A stretch of 64,000 bases of DNA from Pseudofulvimonas gallinarii (GCF_004343305.1 NZ_SMAF01000005.1:1-64000); one strand, 5' to 3'. Shown: positions 18,448 to 28,593, counted from the first letter of the stretch. The notes: generated by a model not told the origin, from the sequence alone. Numbers and translations: made by a program.

Positions 18448-19245
18448 CTACCAGGCGTCGCGGATGTGGTTGCGTTCCTGCTCGCGATCGTAGGTACGCA
18501 TCTCGTTGCGCAGGTAGGCGACGGTCTGTTCGACCAGCGGATTGCGCGACTCGTCGAGCAGGTCGGCGTCGAGCAGGTCGGCGACGCGCTGCGCCACCGG
18601 CAGCATCGAGTTCCAGGCATCCAGCGCCGGAAGCGGGCCCGGCAGGGTCATGAACAGGGTCAGGCCCGGCGTTTCCAGCGCCGACAGGTCACTGAGGTCG
18701 AAACTGCCGGGCTTGGCGATGTTCGCCATGCTGAAGATCGGGCCTTCCTTCTCGCGGCCGTCGATCAGGCGGTGGTAGATCCCCATGTCGCCATAGACCA
18801 GGCCGACCTTCTCGGCGACGACAACCAGGTCGGTGCCGCGCAGGACCTGGTCCGGCCTGGCCAGCACGAACAGCGTGATGATGCGGTCGAACTGCTTGTT
18901 CGGCCGCGCGCCCGGCTGCGGCCCGTCATGACGCACCGGTGCCGGCGCCGCCTCGTCGTCGTCGAACAGCGATTCCTGTCCGGGCTCGCGCTCGTCCTCG
19001 GCCAGCAGCTGGCCCAGCTCGTCGAGCTGGGAGCGCAGGTCCGGATCGATGCCGACGCCCTCGACCTCGTCGTCCACGGCATCGCCGAAGCCGGGTTCGA
19101 CGCGGCTCGATGCGAACCCGCGGCGGGTTTCGCGGGGACGATCCACAGGGACCGAGGACCGCGTGCTCCACCAGTACACGGCCGGCAGCACGACCGCGAA
19201 TCCGACGGCCAGGATGATCAGGGTCAAGGTCAACTGGTTGCTCAT
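18448..19245 (-). CDS. zipA: Cell division protein ZipA
   Basis: ZipA tethers FtsZ to the inner membrane at the division site. The 265-residue protein has an N-terminal transmembrane helix (residues about 6-26), a short charged linker and a C-terminal FtsZ-binding domain from about residue 125. That domain contains VYGDMGIYHRL and PGSFDLSDLSALETPGLTLFM, hallmark segments of ZipA. It lies directly downstream of smc on the same strand (82-bp gap), a conserved order. The ligA gene that usually follows zipA is not there; a convergent oxygenase gene takes its place. Confidence 0.92.
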   Translation of the reverse strand: MSNQLTLTLIILAVGFAVVLPAVYWWSTRSSVPVDRPRETRRGFASSRVEPGFGDAVDDEVEGVGIDPDLRSQLDELGQLLAEDEREPGQESLFDDDEAAPAPVRHDGPQPGARPNKQFDRIITLFVLARPDQVLRGTDLVVVAEKVGLVYGDMGIYHRLIDGREKEGPIFSMANIAKPGSFDLSDLSALETPGLTLFMTLPGPLPALDAWNSMLPVAQRVADLLDADLLDESRNPLVEQTVAYLRNEMRTYDREQERNHIRDAW

Positions 19246-19327
19246 GACGACATCCGCTGGGACGTGTGGATGATTGCAGGATTGTTGCGCTGCTGCACGC
19301 TTCCGGTCGGACGTGCGCCGGATACGT

Positions 19328-22300
19328 TCAGGCGACGCCAGCCAGTTCCGATGCTTCGGCGAGATCGACCGTGACCAGGCGCGACACGCCCGGCTCGCGC
19401 ATGGTGACGCCGCACAGCTGGCGCGCCGCCTCCATCGTCACCTTGTTGTGGGTGACGCAGAGGAACTGCACGTTCTCGCTCATCTCGCGGACCATGTCGC
19501 AGAAGCGGCCGACATTGGCCTCGTCGAGCGGTGCGTCCACCTCGTCGAGCAGGCAGAACGGCGCCGGGTTGAGGCGGAAGATCGAGAACACCAGCGACGC
19601 CGCGGTCAACGCCTTTTCGCCGCCGGAAAGCAGCGAGATGTTCGACACGCGCTTGCCGGGTGGTCGCGCCATGATCGCCACGCCGGTGGTCAGCAGGTCG
19701 TCGCCGGTCAGTTCAAGGTAGGCGTGGCCGCCACCGAACAGGCGCGGAAACAGTTGCTGCATGCCGGCGTTGACGCGGTCGAAGGTGTCCTTGAAACGGC
19801 TGCGCGTCTCACGGTCGATCTTGCGGATCGCATTCTCGAGCGTCTCCAGCGCCGCCGTGAGGTCGGCGTTCTGGCTGTCGAGGTACTCCTTGCGCTTGCC
19901 CTGCTCCTCGAATTCCTGGATGGCCGCGAGGTTGACCGGTTCGAGGCGGCGGATCTTGCCGTCGAGGTCCTCCAGCGCCGCCGACCAGACTTTCGGATCG
20001 GCATCGTCGGGCAGCGTGTTGAGCAGTTCGTTGCGGTCGAAGCCGGCTTCGGCGACGTCCTGCGCCAGCGCCTCGGCGCGCAATTGCGCGGCCTGCACGC
20101 GCATGCGCGCCTGGGTGATGCCTTCGCGCAGTTCGGCGACCTGGCGTTCGAGGCGGTGGCGGCTCTGTTCGTAGCGGCGGAACTCCGCTTCGCCACTTTC
20201 CATCGCCTGCCGTGCCGCGGCCAGATCCTTGTCGACCAGCACGCGCTGGTCGAGCAGCAACTGCCGGCTGCGCTGCAGTTCGTCCTGCGGCGACTGCGTC
20301 TGTGCCAGCTGTTCGGCGATCTGCTGCGCGCGCGTCGTCAGTTGCTGCTGCTGCGATTGCATGCGCGCCAGCGCCTGGCGCAGCGAGCCCAGCGCGGAAC
20401 GCCGCGCTTCCAGCTCGCGGTCGACGGCATGCAACTCGCCGCGGGCGCGATCGGCGGCGTGGCGGGCCTGCTCACGCGCGTCCAGCAGGCTGCGCCGCTC
20501 GCCTTCCAGCTGCGTGCGTTCGGACTCCAGGTCGCCCATGCGCGTGAGCGCTTCTTCCAGGCGCGCGCGCCCTTCGCTGACCTCGATCTGGCCCTGCTCC
20601 AGCTGCGCCTGAAGCGCCACCACTTCGTCGTCGATCTGCGTCAGGCGGCGTTCGGCGGTTTCCAGGCGGCCGCGCTGGCTGCTCAGGGAACCGGCCATCT
20701 CGCTCAGCGCGCGATGCGCCTGGTAGAGCGCACGCTGCGCGTCGTCGCGTTCGATTTCGGAGGCGCGCTTGCCGTCCTTCAGTTCGGCCAGCTGCTGTTC
20801 CAGTTCTTCGGCCTGCGCCGCCAGCGCGTCCAGCTCGGCACGCACGGCGGCGATCTCGTTCTCGCGCGCGAGCATGCCGGCCTGGCCGCCGTTGCCACGC
20901 ACCGTGCGTACGAAATCGCGGCCCAACCAGACGCCGTCCGGCGTGATCGCCGATTCATCCTCGGGCAGCGAGGGCAGCAGCCGGCGTGCGGCATCGATGT
21001 CCTCGACGGCGCGCACCCGTGCCAGCAGTCGAAGCGCGGCCGCAGGTCCGACGACATGCGCGGCCAGGCTGCCTGCGGCGCCGCGCGCGCCTTCGCGGTC
21101 GGCGACGATGCTGAAGGCCTGGTCGGCCTCGCCGGCGATGGCCTGCACGAAGGCGTCCGGGTCATCCTGCAGAGCAGCGTCCAGCCAGCCTGCCAGCACG
21201 GTTTCAACAGCGCGCTCCCAGCCGGCATCGACCTTGAGCGCCGCACCGAGTCGGCGGCCACCACCCAGGCCCAGTCGCTGCAGCAGCGCCTTGCGCTCCG
21301 GCTGGTCGTCGCCCAGCGCCGCGTGCTGAAGGGCCTCCAGTGCCGAGAGGCGACCGCGCAGGCCCTGGTCGCGCTTGCGCAGTTCAGACAGTTGCGCCTG
21401 CGCCTGCTGTTCGGCGCGTTCGGCATCGGCGAAGGCCTGGCGACGCGTTTCCAGGTCCGCGGTCGCCTGTTCCAGGCGCTCGCGCAGCTCCGCTTCGCTG
21501 TTTTCCAGTTCCGCCAGCGCGGCATTCAGCGCGTCGGCGTCGTTGCGCGTGCGCTCGTCGGACAGCGCAGCCAGGCGTCGTCCGGCATCGAGCAGCTGCT
21601 TGTCGAGCAGGTCGATGCGCGCGCGCTCGACTTCGGCGGCGCGCGAGGCTTCGTGCGCCGAGCGCGCGTAACCATCCTGGCGCGACTGCCAGTCGGCCAG
21701 CGCCGCCTCGGCGTTGCGCAGGGCTTCGCCGGCCTGTTCGGCCTGTTCGCGGGCGCCTGACAGGCGCGGCTCGGCTTCCTCGATGGCGAGCACCAGGTCT
21801 TCGATCTGGCCCTCGTCGGCCTGGATGTGGCCTTCGATTTCCGACAGCGTCTGCGCCGTCTCGGCCTGCTGTCGCTGCAGGCGCTCGGCCAGGTCGCGCT
21901 GGTGGTTGAGTGTCTGCTCGATGCGGGCGATCTCGCCGGCGACGCGGTAGCTTTCGGCCTGCACGGCGTTGAAGCGCTCGGCGGCCTCGGCCTGCTGCTC
22001 GCGCAGCGTTTCCATCGCCGCTTCGACTTCCCGCTGCTCGGCGACCAGGCGTTCCAGTTCGGTTTCCTGCTCGCCCAGGCTGCCACCTTCGGTGCCGAGC
22101 TCGTTTTCATGCCGGCGCAGTTCCAGCAGTTTCAGTTCCGCTTCCTTGCGCGCGTGCTCGGCCTTGAGTTCCTGCCAGCGCTCGGCGGCGCGCGCCTGGC
22201 GGCGCAGGTGTTCGATCTGCTTGCCGATTTCCTCGCGCAGGTCGCTGAGGCGTTCGAGGTTCTCGCGCGTGTGGCGGATGCGGTTCTCGGTCTCGCGGCG

Positions 22301-22828
22301 GCGTTCCTTGTACTTGGAAATGCCGGCCGCCTCTTCAAGGTGCACGCGCAGCTGTTCCGGCGCCGCCTCGACGATCTCCGAGATCATGCCCTGCTCGATG
22401 ATCGCGTAGCTGCGCGGGCCCAGGCCGGTGCCGAGGAACAGGTCGGTGATGTCGCGGCGGCGGCAGCGCGTTCCGTTGAGGAAATAGCTGGAGCTGCCGT
22501 CGCGGGAAACGCTGCGCTTGACGGAGATCTCGGCGAAATTGGCGTACTCGCCGACGATGCTGCCGTCGGAGTTGTCGAACACCAGTTCCACGGTCGCGGT
22601 ACCGACCGGCTTGCGTGCGTTCGAACCGGAGAAGATCACGTCGGTGAGCGAATCGCCGCGCAGGCGGCTGGCCGCGCTTTCGCCCATGACCCAGCGGATG
22701 GCGTCGATGATGTTCGACTTGCCGCAACCGTTCGGACCGACGATGCCGGTCAGGTTGGTGGGCAGGTGCAGGGTTGTCGGATCGACAAAGGACTTGAACC
22801 CGGACAGTTTGATCGTGCTCAGACGCAT
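19328..22828 (-). CDS. smc: Chromosome segregation protein SMC
   Basis: A 1166-residue SMC ATPase that organises and segregates the chromosome with ScpA and ScpB (not in the window). Walker A GPNGCGKSN is at residues 31-39. Long coiled coils at about 165-500 and 670-1020 flank a hinge near 510-660. The C-terminal head contains the signature LLSGGEKALTA and Walker B CLLDEVDAPLDEANV. The ATG at 22828 (MRLSTIKLSGFKSF) is the conserved family start; the frame stays open upstream but adds 29 unrelated residues. Zip A follows, as in other gammaproteobacteria that carry SMC rather than MukB. Confidence 0.97.
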   Translation of the reverse strand: MRLSTIKLSGFKSFVDPTTLHLPTNLTGIVGPNGCGKSNIIDAIRWVMGESAASRLRGDSLTDVIFSGSNARKPVGTATVELVFDNSDGSIVGEYANFAEISVKRSVSRDGSSSYFLNGTRCRRRDITDLFLGTGLGPRSYAIIEQGMISEIVEAAPEQLRVHLEEAAGISKYKERRRETENRIRHTRENLERLSDLREEIGKQIEHLRRQARAAERWQELKAEHARKEAELKLLELRRHENELGTEGGSLGEQETELERLVAEQREVEAAMETLREQQAEAAERFNAVQAESYRVAGEIARIEQTLNHQRDLAERLQRQQAETAQTLSEIEGHIQADEGQIEDLVLAIEEAEPRLSGAREQAEQAGEALRNAEAALADWQSRQDGYARSAHEASRAAEVERARIDLLDKQLLDAGRRLAALSDERTRNDADALNAALAELENSEAELRERLEQATADLETRRQAFADAERAEQQAQAQLSELRKRDQGLRGRLSALEALQHAALGDDQPERKALLQRLGLGGGRRLGAALKVDAGWERAVETVLAGWLDAALQDDPDAFVQAIAGEADQAFSIVADREGARGAAGSLAAHVVGPAAALRLLARVRAVEDIDAARRLLPSLPEDESAITPDGVWLGRDFVRTVRGNGGQAGMLARENEIAAVRAELDALAAQAEELEQQLAELKDGKRASEIERDDAQRALYQAHRALSEMAGSLSSQRGRLETAERRLTQIDDEVVALQAQLEQGQIEVSEGRARLEEALTRMGDLESERTQLEGERRSLLDAREQARHAADRARGELHAVDRELEARRSALGSLRQALARMQSQQQQLTTRAQQIAEQLAQTQSPQDELQRSRQLLLDQRVLVDKDLAAARQAMESGEAEFRRYEQSRHRLERQVAELREGITQARMRVQAAQLRAEALAQDVAEAGFDRNELLNTLPDDADPKVWSAALEDLDGKIRRLEPVNLAAIQEFEEQGKRKEYLDSQNADLTAALETLENAIRKIDRETRSRFKDTFDRVNAGMQQLFPRLFGGGHAYLELTGDDLLTTGVAIMARPPGKRVSNISLLSGGEKALTAASLVFSIFRLNPAPFCLLDEVDAPLDEANVGRFCDMVREMSENVQFLCVTHNKVTMEAARQLCGVTMREPGVSRLVTVDLAEASELAGVA

Positions 22829-23027
22829 GCGTTTGGGAACATCCTGGGACCGGGCCGCGCGCGGCGACCGCAGAGGCCATGCGATCGGGGTTCGTGGCCG
22901 GTTGCAAAGCGCCACGACGGGCGCGCGAGTATATCAGCGCCATCCGACGCTGCCGCCGCCAGGCGTGCGGGCGGACACACTTCCCCGACGCGCCCCGCGG
23001 CCGCAACCTGTTTCCGATCAGGAGCTT

Positions 23028-23051
23028 ACGCCTGCTTCCGGAAGCAGGCGT
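23028..23051. terminator. Perfect 24-bp palindrome downstream of the PPIase gene
   Basis: The sequence from 23028 to 23051 equals its own reverse complement (arms ACGCCTGCTT, centre CCGG). It lies 5 bp beyond the stop of the PPIase gene and upstream of smc on the minus strand. It would form a 10-bp RNA stem with a tetraloop, but no U-tract follows on the minus strand. A transcription stop or a protein-binding site are both possible. Confidence 0.45.
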
Positions 23052-23056
23052 GAGGA

Positions 23057-23899
23057 TCAGGGAACGGAGATGTCGATCCGTGCCCGCGCCTTGAGCGCGT
23101 CCACTTCGGCGCGGGTGTCACGCGACACCAGCATGCGGCGGATGCCTTCGCGCACCTGCTCGAACGGCGGCGGCGAGAATGGACGCCGGTCCATCAGGTG
23201 GATGACATGCCAGCCGTAGGGCGTCTGCACCGGAACCGGCGTGGTCTGGCCCGGCTCCATCTCGCGCAGCGCGGCGGCGAATTCCTCCGGCACCTGGCCG
23301 AGCTTGATCCAGCCCAGGTCCACCGCCTGCCGGGCCTGGCTGCCGAACTGCGTGCGCACGTCCTCGAACGGCGTGCCGGTCAGCACCGCGCCGGCGGCCG
23401 ACAGGGCCGGTCCTTCCTCGGCGAACAGCAGGTGCGCGACCTGGTATTCGCGATCCCCGTTGACCTGCATCTGCTGGTCGTATTCCGCCCGCAGATCGGC
23501 TTCGTCCGGCTCATGGCGCGCGCCGAGGCGACCCATGACCACATTGGCCCGGCCGGCCAGGGCGTTGAGTTCGACATCGGCCCGGGCGGCGGCGTCGGCG
23601 ACGCTTTCATCGCGGCGGGCCGCGGCGACCAGCACCGCGTACTCGACCAGTTCGTCCAAGGCACGCGTGCGCTGCGCCGGATCGGCAAGGTCCAGGCCGC
23701 GTCCGCGCGCGAGCGCCTCGAGCAGCGGCTGGGTGATGGCCAGGCCATCGACGCGTGCCACGACCTTGTCGGCGTCGGCCAGCGGCAGCGGTGCCGTCAC
23801 GGTACTTGCGTCGGCGCGAGGTCCGGCATCGCGATTGCACGCAGCCAGCGGAACGGTCAGGGGAAGGGCGAGCAGGATGAGACGGGCGATCTTGTTCAC
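23057..23899 (-). CDS. Parvulin-type peptidylprolyl isomerase, predicted lipoprotein
   Basis: A 280-residue envelope chaperone. The signal peptide ends in a lipobox, PLAAC, with Cys21 as the predicted lipidated residue. A SurA/PrsA-like N-terminal helical region (about 40-130) precedes a rotamase domain (about 140-250) that contains VAHLLFAEEGPA, DLGWIKLGQVPEEF and PVQTPYGWHVIHLMD. The family catalyses cis-trans isomerisation of X-Pro bonds in exported proteins. Start is GTG at 23899. It resembles the EpsD-type PPIases but no exopolysaccharide genes are near. Confidence 0.82.
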   Translation of the reverse strand: MNKIARLILLALPLTVPLAACNRDAGPRADASTVTAPLPLADADKVVARVDGLAITQPLLEALARGRGLDLADPAQRTRALDELVEYAVLVAAARRDESVADAAARADVELNALAGRANVVMGRLGARHEPDEADLRAEYDQQMQVNGDREYQVAHLLFAEEGPALSAAGAVLTGTPFEDVRTQFGSQARQAVDLGWIKLGQVPEEFAAALREMEPGQTTPVPVQTPYGWHVIHLMDRRPFSPPPFEQVREGIRRMLVSRDTRAEVDALKARARIDISVP

Positions 23900-23990
23900 G
23901 GCGGCATCGACCAGATTCGGGGCGGACAGTTCCCGGACCGCGGCACCCGGCGCGCTGGCGCGACGGCTGACCCGGGACGGGACGCGGAAC

Positions 23991-24290
23991 TCAGGGCAGG
24001 ACCTGGCGGAACGGCCTGACCTCGACCGACGCGTACACGCCGGCCTTCACATAGGGATCGGCCTCGGCAAAGGCCTGTGCCGCGGCCAGGTCCTCGAACT
24101 CGGCGACGATGAGGCTGCCGGTGAATCCGGCCGGCCCCGGGTCCTCGGCGTCGACGGCTGGCAGCGGTCCCGCCAGCAGCAGGCGCCCGGCATCGCGCAG
24201 GGCCTGCAGGCGCGCCAGGTGTTCGCCGCGCGCCGCCAGGCGCTGCGGCAGGGTGTCGGGCGCGTCACAACCGAGGATCAGGTACCACAT
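23991..24290 (-). CDS. YciI-family protein
   Basis: A 99-residue protein of the YciI/ferredoxin-like fold. Family features are [12 protein letters not shown] at the start, [20 protein letters not shown] with the conserved His at residue 27, and [13 protein letters not shown] with the conserved Asp-Pro-Tyr near the end. YciI homologues are small dimeric proteins with a suspected His/Asp active site; the reaction is unknown. ATG at 24290 is preferred because upstream residues are not conserved. It is divergent from the SnoaL-like gene. Confidence 0.85.
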   Translation of the reverse strand: MWYLILGCDAPDTLPQRLAARGEHLARLQALRDAGRLLLAGPLPAVDAEDPGPAGFTGSLIVAEFEDLAAAQAFAEADPYVKAGVYASVEVRPFRQVLP

Positions 24291-24374
24291 GGCCACTCCT
24301 GTGTCTTGCGCCGGATTGTAACCGCTGCGACCGCGCGCGCCTTCCGGGCCCCGGCGGACGCGATCCGCTGCGGC

Positions 24375-24380
24375 TAGACT
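24375..24380 (+). promoter_or_regulatory. Possible -10 element (TAGACT) for the SnoaL-like gene
   Basis: TAGACT lies 38 bp before the start codon at 24418. Similar TAG-x-x-T hexamers precede mfd (43666) and other genes here. No clear -35 hexamer is seen. Confidence 0.25.
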
Positions 24381-24417
24381 TGCCGCCTCGCAATATCCGT
24401 ACGAGGACCGGTCCGCC

Positions 24418-24843
24418 ATGATCGACGCCGACGCCGCCCGCCAGCTGGTCGAGCGCTATTACAACGCCTTCAACGGGGGCGACTGGGAAGCCATGCTTGC
24501 CCTGCTCGATGAAGACGTCGTCCATGACCTCAACCAGGGCCCGCGCGAGACCGGCCGCCAGGCCTTCCGCGAATTCCTGGCGCGCATGCAGCGCAGCTAC
24601 CGCGAACGCCTGGAGGACATCGTGGTCCTCGCCAGCGCCGACGGCAGCCGGGCCGCCGCGGAATACACGGTGCACGGCCGCTACCTGGCCACCGACGACG
24701 GGCTGCCCGAGGCCCAGGGTCAGGCCTACGTGCTGCCCGGCGGCGCGTTCTTCGACCTTCGCGACGGCCGCATCACCCGCGTCAGCAACTACTACAACCT
24801 GCAGGACTGGCTGCGCCAGGTCGGCGCAGCCGGCGCCGGCTGA
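24418..24843 (+). CDS. SnoaL-like / ketosteroid isomerase-related protein
   Basis: A 141-residue cone-shaped NTF2-like protein. [32 protein letters not shown] (residues 7-38, key RYYNAFNxGDW) is the classic opening of the SnoaL/ketosteroid isomerase fold. [20 protein letters not shown] ends it. Such proteins bind or isomerise small hydrophobic ligands; no substrate can be inferred. The gene stands between yciI and accA. Confidence 0.8.
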   Translation: MIDADAARQLVERYYNAFNGGDWEAMLALLDEDVVHDLNQGPRETGRQAFREFLARMQRSYRERLEDIVVLASADGSRAAAEYTVHGRYLATDDGLPEAQGQAYVLPGGAFFDLRDGRITRVSNYYNLQDWLRQVGAAGAG

Positions 24844-24956
24844 TCCGGCCGCTGGCCCTCGCACCTGCGGCGCAAGGCTTCCGTCGTGGCAAGGGAGCTG
24901 CCCTACCCGGGTGACGGCAGCGACACCGTCCTGCCGGCCGGCCAGGAAGCCGCTGC

Positions 24957-24962
24957 TATACT
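24957..24962 (+). promoter_or_regulatory. Probable -10 element of accA (TATACT)
   Basis: TATACT lies 28 bp before the accA start codon. A weak -35 (CTGCCG at 24931-24936) is at a 20-bp spacing, longer than ideal. Confidence 0.4.
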
Positions 24963-24990
24963 GCCAAGCTGTCCCACGCCCGACATCTCG

Positions 24991-25950
24991 ATGAATCCGA
25001 ACGTCCTCGATTTCGAGCAGCCCATCGCCGAACTGGAGGCGAAGATCGCCGATCTTCGCCAGACCAGCCATGGCAGCGCGATGAATATCGAGGACGAGGT
25101 CGCGAAGCTGCGCGCCAAGCTCACGGCGCGCACGGAGCAGATCTTCGCCAACCTGACGCCCTGGCAGGTCGCGCAGCTGGCGCGCCACCCGGGCCGTCCA
25201 TACACCCTGGACTACATCGAGCGCATCTGCGACGAGTTCCAGGAACTGGCAGGCGACCGCGCCTATGCGGACGACCCGGCGATCGTCGGCGGCCTTGGGC
25301 GCATCGACGGCCGCAGCGTGATGGTCATCGGCCACCAGAAGGGCCGTGACACCAAGTCAAAGATCCGCCGCAACTTCGGCATGCCGCGTCCGGAGGGCTA
25401 CCGCAAGGCGCTGCGCCTGATGGAGATGGCCGACCGCTTCGGCCTGCCCATCTTGACCCTGATCGACACCCCTGGCGCCTACCCCGGTGTCGGCGCCGAG
25501 GAACGCGGCCAGTCCGAAGCCATCGCGCGCAACCTGATGGTGATGGCGCAGCTGAAGGTGCCGGTGGTCTGCACCGTGATCGGCGAAGGCGGCTCCGGCG
25601 GCGCGCTGGCGATCGGCGTCGGCGACCGCACGCTGATGCTGCAGTACTCGACCTATTCGGTGATATCGCCGGAAGGGTGCGCCTCGATCCTCTGGAAGAC
25701 CGCGGAGAAGGCCAAGGACGCCGCCGAGGCCCTCGGCATCACCTCGCAGCGCCTGCACGAACTGGGGCTGGTGGACCGCATCCTGCCGGAGCCACTGGGC
25801 GGCGCCCATCGCGATCCCGAAGCGATGGCGCAGACATTGAAGGGCGCGCTGCTGGACGAACTCGAGCAGCTCGACCGCCTGACCGTGCAGGAGCGGGGTG
25901 AACGCCGCTACGCGCGCCTGCGCGGCTACGGCGCCTACCACGGCGGCTGA
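24991..25950 (+). CDS. accA: Acetyl-CoA carboxylase carboxyltransferase subunit alpha
   Basis: AccA with AccD transfers the carboxyl group from biotin to acetyl-CoA, the first step of fatty-acid synthesis. At 319 residues it has the expected length. It begins with [16 protein letters not shown] and a coiled-coil helix. The oxyanion and CoA-binding motifs [15 protein letters not shown] and [14 protein letters not shown] are intact. ATG at 24991 is chosen because upstream residues are not AccA-like. tilS follows 31 bp downstream; this neighbourhood is conserved in gammaproteobacteria. Confidence 0.97.
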   Translation: MNPNVLDFEQPIAELEAKIADLRQTSHGSAMNIEDEVAKLRAKLTARTEQIFANLTPWQVAQLARHPGRPYTLDYIERICDEFQELAGDRAYADDPAIVGGLGRIDGRSVMVIGHQKGRDTKSKIRRNFGMPRPEGYRKALRLMEMADRFGLPILTLIDTPGAYPGVGAEERGQSEAIARNLMVMAQLKVPVVCTVIGEGGSGGALAIGVGDRTLMLQYSTYSVISPEGCASILWKTAEKAKDAAEALGITSQRLHELGLVDRILPEPLGGAHRDPEAMAQTLKGALLDELEQLDRLTVQERGERRYARLRGYGAYHGG

Positions 25951-25981
25951 CCGCTTGCCGCGGGCGGGACAACGGCCCGGC

Positions 25982-27289
25982 ATGGACATCCTCCGCGACA
26001 TCGCCCACGCACTGGCCGGCCTGCCGGCCGGTCGCCTGCTGGTCGGCTTCAGCGGCGGCATGGATTCGACCGTGCTGCTGCATGCGCTCGCCGCGCTGCC
26101 TGAAGCCCGTGCCCGCGACCTGCGCGCGATCCACGTCGATCATGGCCTTCAACCCGACAGCCGCCGCTGGGCGGAGCACTGCGCCGGCGTCTGCGCCGGC
26201 CTGGGCATCCCGATCCTCGTGCAACGCGTGCAGGTGACCGTTGAAGGCGAGGGCCCGGAAGGCGCCGCGCGCCGCGCACGCTGGCAGGCCTTCCGCGAGC
26301 AGGCTGGCCACGACGACATTATCGTGCTGGCCCATCATCGCGACGACCAGGCGGAAACCGTCCTGCTGCGGCTGTTGCGCGGCGCCGGGCCGACCGGCCT
26401 GGCGGCGATGCGGATGTGGAGCGAACGCGACGACGGACTGCGCGTATGGCGGCCGCTGCTCGCGACTCCACGCGCGGGCCTGGAACGCCATGCACGACAC
26501 GCCGGACTGGCATGGCTCGACGATCCGGGCAACGCGACCGGCGAATATGACCGCAACCACCTTCGCCACGACATCCTTCCCGCGCTTCGCCCGCGCTGGC
26601 CGCAGGTCGATGCCGTGCTCGCTCAGGCGGCCGAGCGCATGGCCGACGCGCAGGCGCTGGAACTCGCTGTCGCCGGACAATGGCTGGCCCGGGCGACTAC
26701 GCTGCGCCCCGAAGTGCTGGCGCTTGCCCCCCTGAGCGATGCGCCGCGGCCACAGCGCTGGGCGACCTTGCGCCTGTGGCTGCAACGGCTCGGCGTGCCC
26801 GACACCGGCGCCGCGCGCCTGGCGCAGATCGACCGCGAAGTGATCGGCGCGGCCATCGACGCCGATCCCCGACTGCTGCTGGGCACGCATGTGCTGCGCC
26901 GCTTCCAGGGCCATCTACATCTGTTGCAGGCGGGCGCGGATTCGCCGCTGGAGTACCGCATCGACTGGGATGGCCGCGGTGTGCTGGCGCTGCCAGACGG
27001 TTCACGGCTGGCACTGGATCCGCCACCTGTGCAGCCGCTTCCGCTGAGGGTGTCGTCGCGTCGCGGCGGCGAACGCCTGCGCGTGCATGAGCAAGGCCCG
27101 CGACGCGAACTGCGGCTGCTGTTCCAGGAACTCCGCGTGCCGACCTGGGAGCGTGCACGCTGGCCGGTGATATGGCAGGCCGGTGAAGCGGTCGCCTTCG
27201 CCGATGTCGTCCTCGCGGGCGCGTTTGCGCGCCAGCTCGAAGCACAGGGCATGACCCTGCGCTTCACGCCCGCGGGCGCCCCCCGTTGA
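25982..27289 (+). CDS. tilS: tRNA(Ile)-lysidine synthetase TilS
   Basis: TilS attaches lysine to C34 of the CAU-anticodon tRNA-Ile, switching its decoding to AUA and its charging to isoleucine. The 435-residue protein carries the PP-loop [13 protein letters not shown] near residues 24-36, [10 protein letters not shown], and the [17 protein letters not shown] segment, all diagnostic. The C-terminal substrate-binding domain (from about 340) is present. ATG at 25982 follows accA by 31 bp. Confidence 0.95.
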   Translation: MDILRDIAHALAGLPAGRLLVGFSGGMDSTVLLHALAALPEARARDLRAIHVDHGLQPDSRRWAEHCAGVCAGLGIPILVQRVQVTVEGEGPEGAARRARWQAFREQAGHDDIIVLAHHRDDQAETVLLRLLRGAGPTGLAAMRMWSERDDGLRVWRPLLATPRAGLERHARHAGLAWLDDPGNATGEYDRNHLRHDILPALRPRWPQVDAVLAQAAERMADAQALELAVAGQWLARATTLRPEVLALAPLSDAPRPQRWATLRLWLQRLGVPDTGAARLAQIDREVIGAAIDADPRLLLGTHVLRRFQGHLHLLQAGADSPLEYRIDWDGRGVLALPDGSRLALDPPPVQPLPLRVSSRRGGERLRVHEQGPRRELRLLFQELRVPTWERARWPVIWQAGEAVAFADVVLAGAFARQLEAQGMTLRFTPAGAPR

Positions 27290-27321
27290 CCGCCGCCGGG
27301 CGCACGTTTACCTTTCCCCGC

Positions 27322-27585
27322 ATGTCCAAGACCCCGACCGCCACTCCCGCGCAGGACGCCTTGCCGGTTGCCGAATTCGAGAATGCCCTGGGCGAACTCG
27401 AAGGCCTGGTGGCACGGATGGAAACCGGTGAGCTCAGCCTCGACGACTCGCTGGGCAATTTCGAGCGCGGCATCGCGCTGTACCGGCAATGCCAGCGCGC
27501 GCTCGACCAGGCCGACCTCAAGGTGCGGCAACTGCTCGATGCCGCCGATCCAGACAGCGCGGTCGCCTTCGATCCCGACGCCTGA
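27322..27585 (+). CDS. xseB: Exodeoxyribonuclease VII small subunit
   Basis: XseB binds XseA to form exonuclease VII, which degrades single-stranded DNA. The 87-residue helical protein shows [32 protein letters not shown] (key ELExLVxRMExGELSLDxSLxxFERG), the family signature, followed by [12 protein letters not shown] at 27322 is used. It overlaps no other gene, and ispA starts 16 bp after its stop, the standard xseB-ispA pair. Confidence 0.95.
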   Translation: MSKTPTATPAQDALPVAEFENALGELEGLVARMETGELSLDDSLGNFERGIALYRQCQRALDQADLKVRQLLDAADPDSAVAFDPDA

Positions 27586-27601
27586 CCCTGCGCCTGCGCC
27601 C

Positions 27602-28483
27602 GTGAGCAATCCGATCCAGTCGCTGCGCCAGCGCTGCGACGAACACCTCAGCCGCGTCCTGCATGCCGGCAGCGGCGTGCCACCCCGACTGCTCGACGCC
27701 ATGGGCCACGGCGTGATGGCCGGCGGCAAGCGCCTTCGCCCGTTGCTGGTGTATGGCGCCGGCCAGGCCTGTGGCGCGCCCCTCGACCATCTCGACGCGG
27801 CCGCTGTCGCCATCGAGCTGGTGCATGCCTACTCGCTGGTCCATGACGATCTTCCCGCCATGGACGACGATGACCTGCGCCGGGGACAGCCGACGGTCCA
27901 CAAGGCCTACGACGAAGCCACCGCGATCCTCGCCGGCGATGCCTTGCAGGCGCTGGCCTTTGAAGTCATCACGCGGGGCGTGGACGCCGGCGCCAGCGCC
28001 GACGTGGTGCTGGCGCAGTGCCGCGAACTTGCCCGTGCCGCCGGTGCGGCCGGCATGGCCGGCGGCCAGGCACTGGATCTGGCCATGGTCGACCAGTCGC
28101 CGGACCTCGACTCGCTCAGCCACATGCACAGCCTCAAGACCGGCGCGCTGATCCAGGCCGCGGTCCGCCTCGGTGCGCTCGCCGGCGACGCAGGGCCGAC
28201 GCAGCAGGCACGACTCGACCGCTACGGCGCCGATATCGGCCTGGCATTCCAGATCCAGGACGACGTGCTTGACGAGATCGGCGACGTCGCCGTCACCGGC
28301 AAGGCGGTTGGCGCCGACCGCGAACGCGGCAAGCCGACCTACACGGCGCTGCTCGGCGTCGAAGCCGCGCAGGCGCGCGCGCAGGAACTGCTGGCACGCG
28401 CCCTGAAGGCGCTGGAAGGCCTGCCCGGTGACAGCACGCTGCTGCGCGCCGTCGCCCTGCAGTTGGTCAATCGCCAGCACTGA
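27602..28483 (+). CDS. ispA: Farnesyl diphosphate synthase (geranyltranstransferase)
   Basis: IspA makes C15 farnesyl diphosphate from IPP and DMAPP for quinone, undecaprenol and other isoprenoids. The 293-residue protein has the first Asp-rich motif VHDDLPAMDDDDLRRG and the second FQIQDDVLDEIGD, plus GGKRLRPLLV and KTGALIQAAV. The GTG start at 27602 is inferred from family length; the frame is open further upstream only through xseB sequence. The dxs gene, which usually follows ispA, is absent here and replaced by a secreted DUF11 protein. Confidence 0.95.
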   Translation: MSNPIQSLRQRCDEHLSRVLHAGSGVPPRLLDAMGHGVMAGGKRLRPLLVYGAGQACGAPLDHLDAAAVAIELVHAYSLVHDDLPAMDDDDLRRGQPTVHKAYDEATAILAGDALQALAFEVITRGVDAGASADVVLAQCRELARAAGAAGMAGGQALDLAMVDQSPDLDSLSHMHSLKTGALIQAAVRLGALAGDAGPTQQARLDRYGADIGLAFQIQDDVLDEIGDVAVTGKAVGADRERGKPTYTALLGVEAAQARAQELLARALKALEGLPGDSTLLRAVALQLVNRQH

Positions 28484-28593
28484 AGCCCGTCCCCCCGTCG
28501 TCAGGACCGGACGTGCGCTGCATCACGGTCACAGGTCGGCAACGGCCCTAGGCTGGCAGCAGCCAATGCACCGGATCAGCCTTGGGAGGGGTC

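Noticed and set aside
19274-21760. An 828-codon plus-strand frame opposite smc
   Set aside because: SMC is unmistakable on the minus strand; the other frame mirrors its codon bias.
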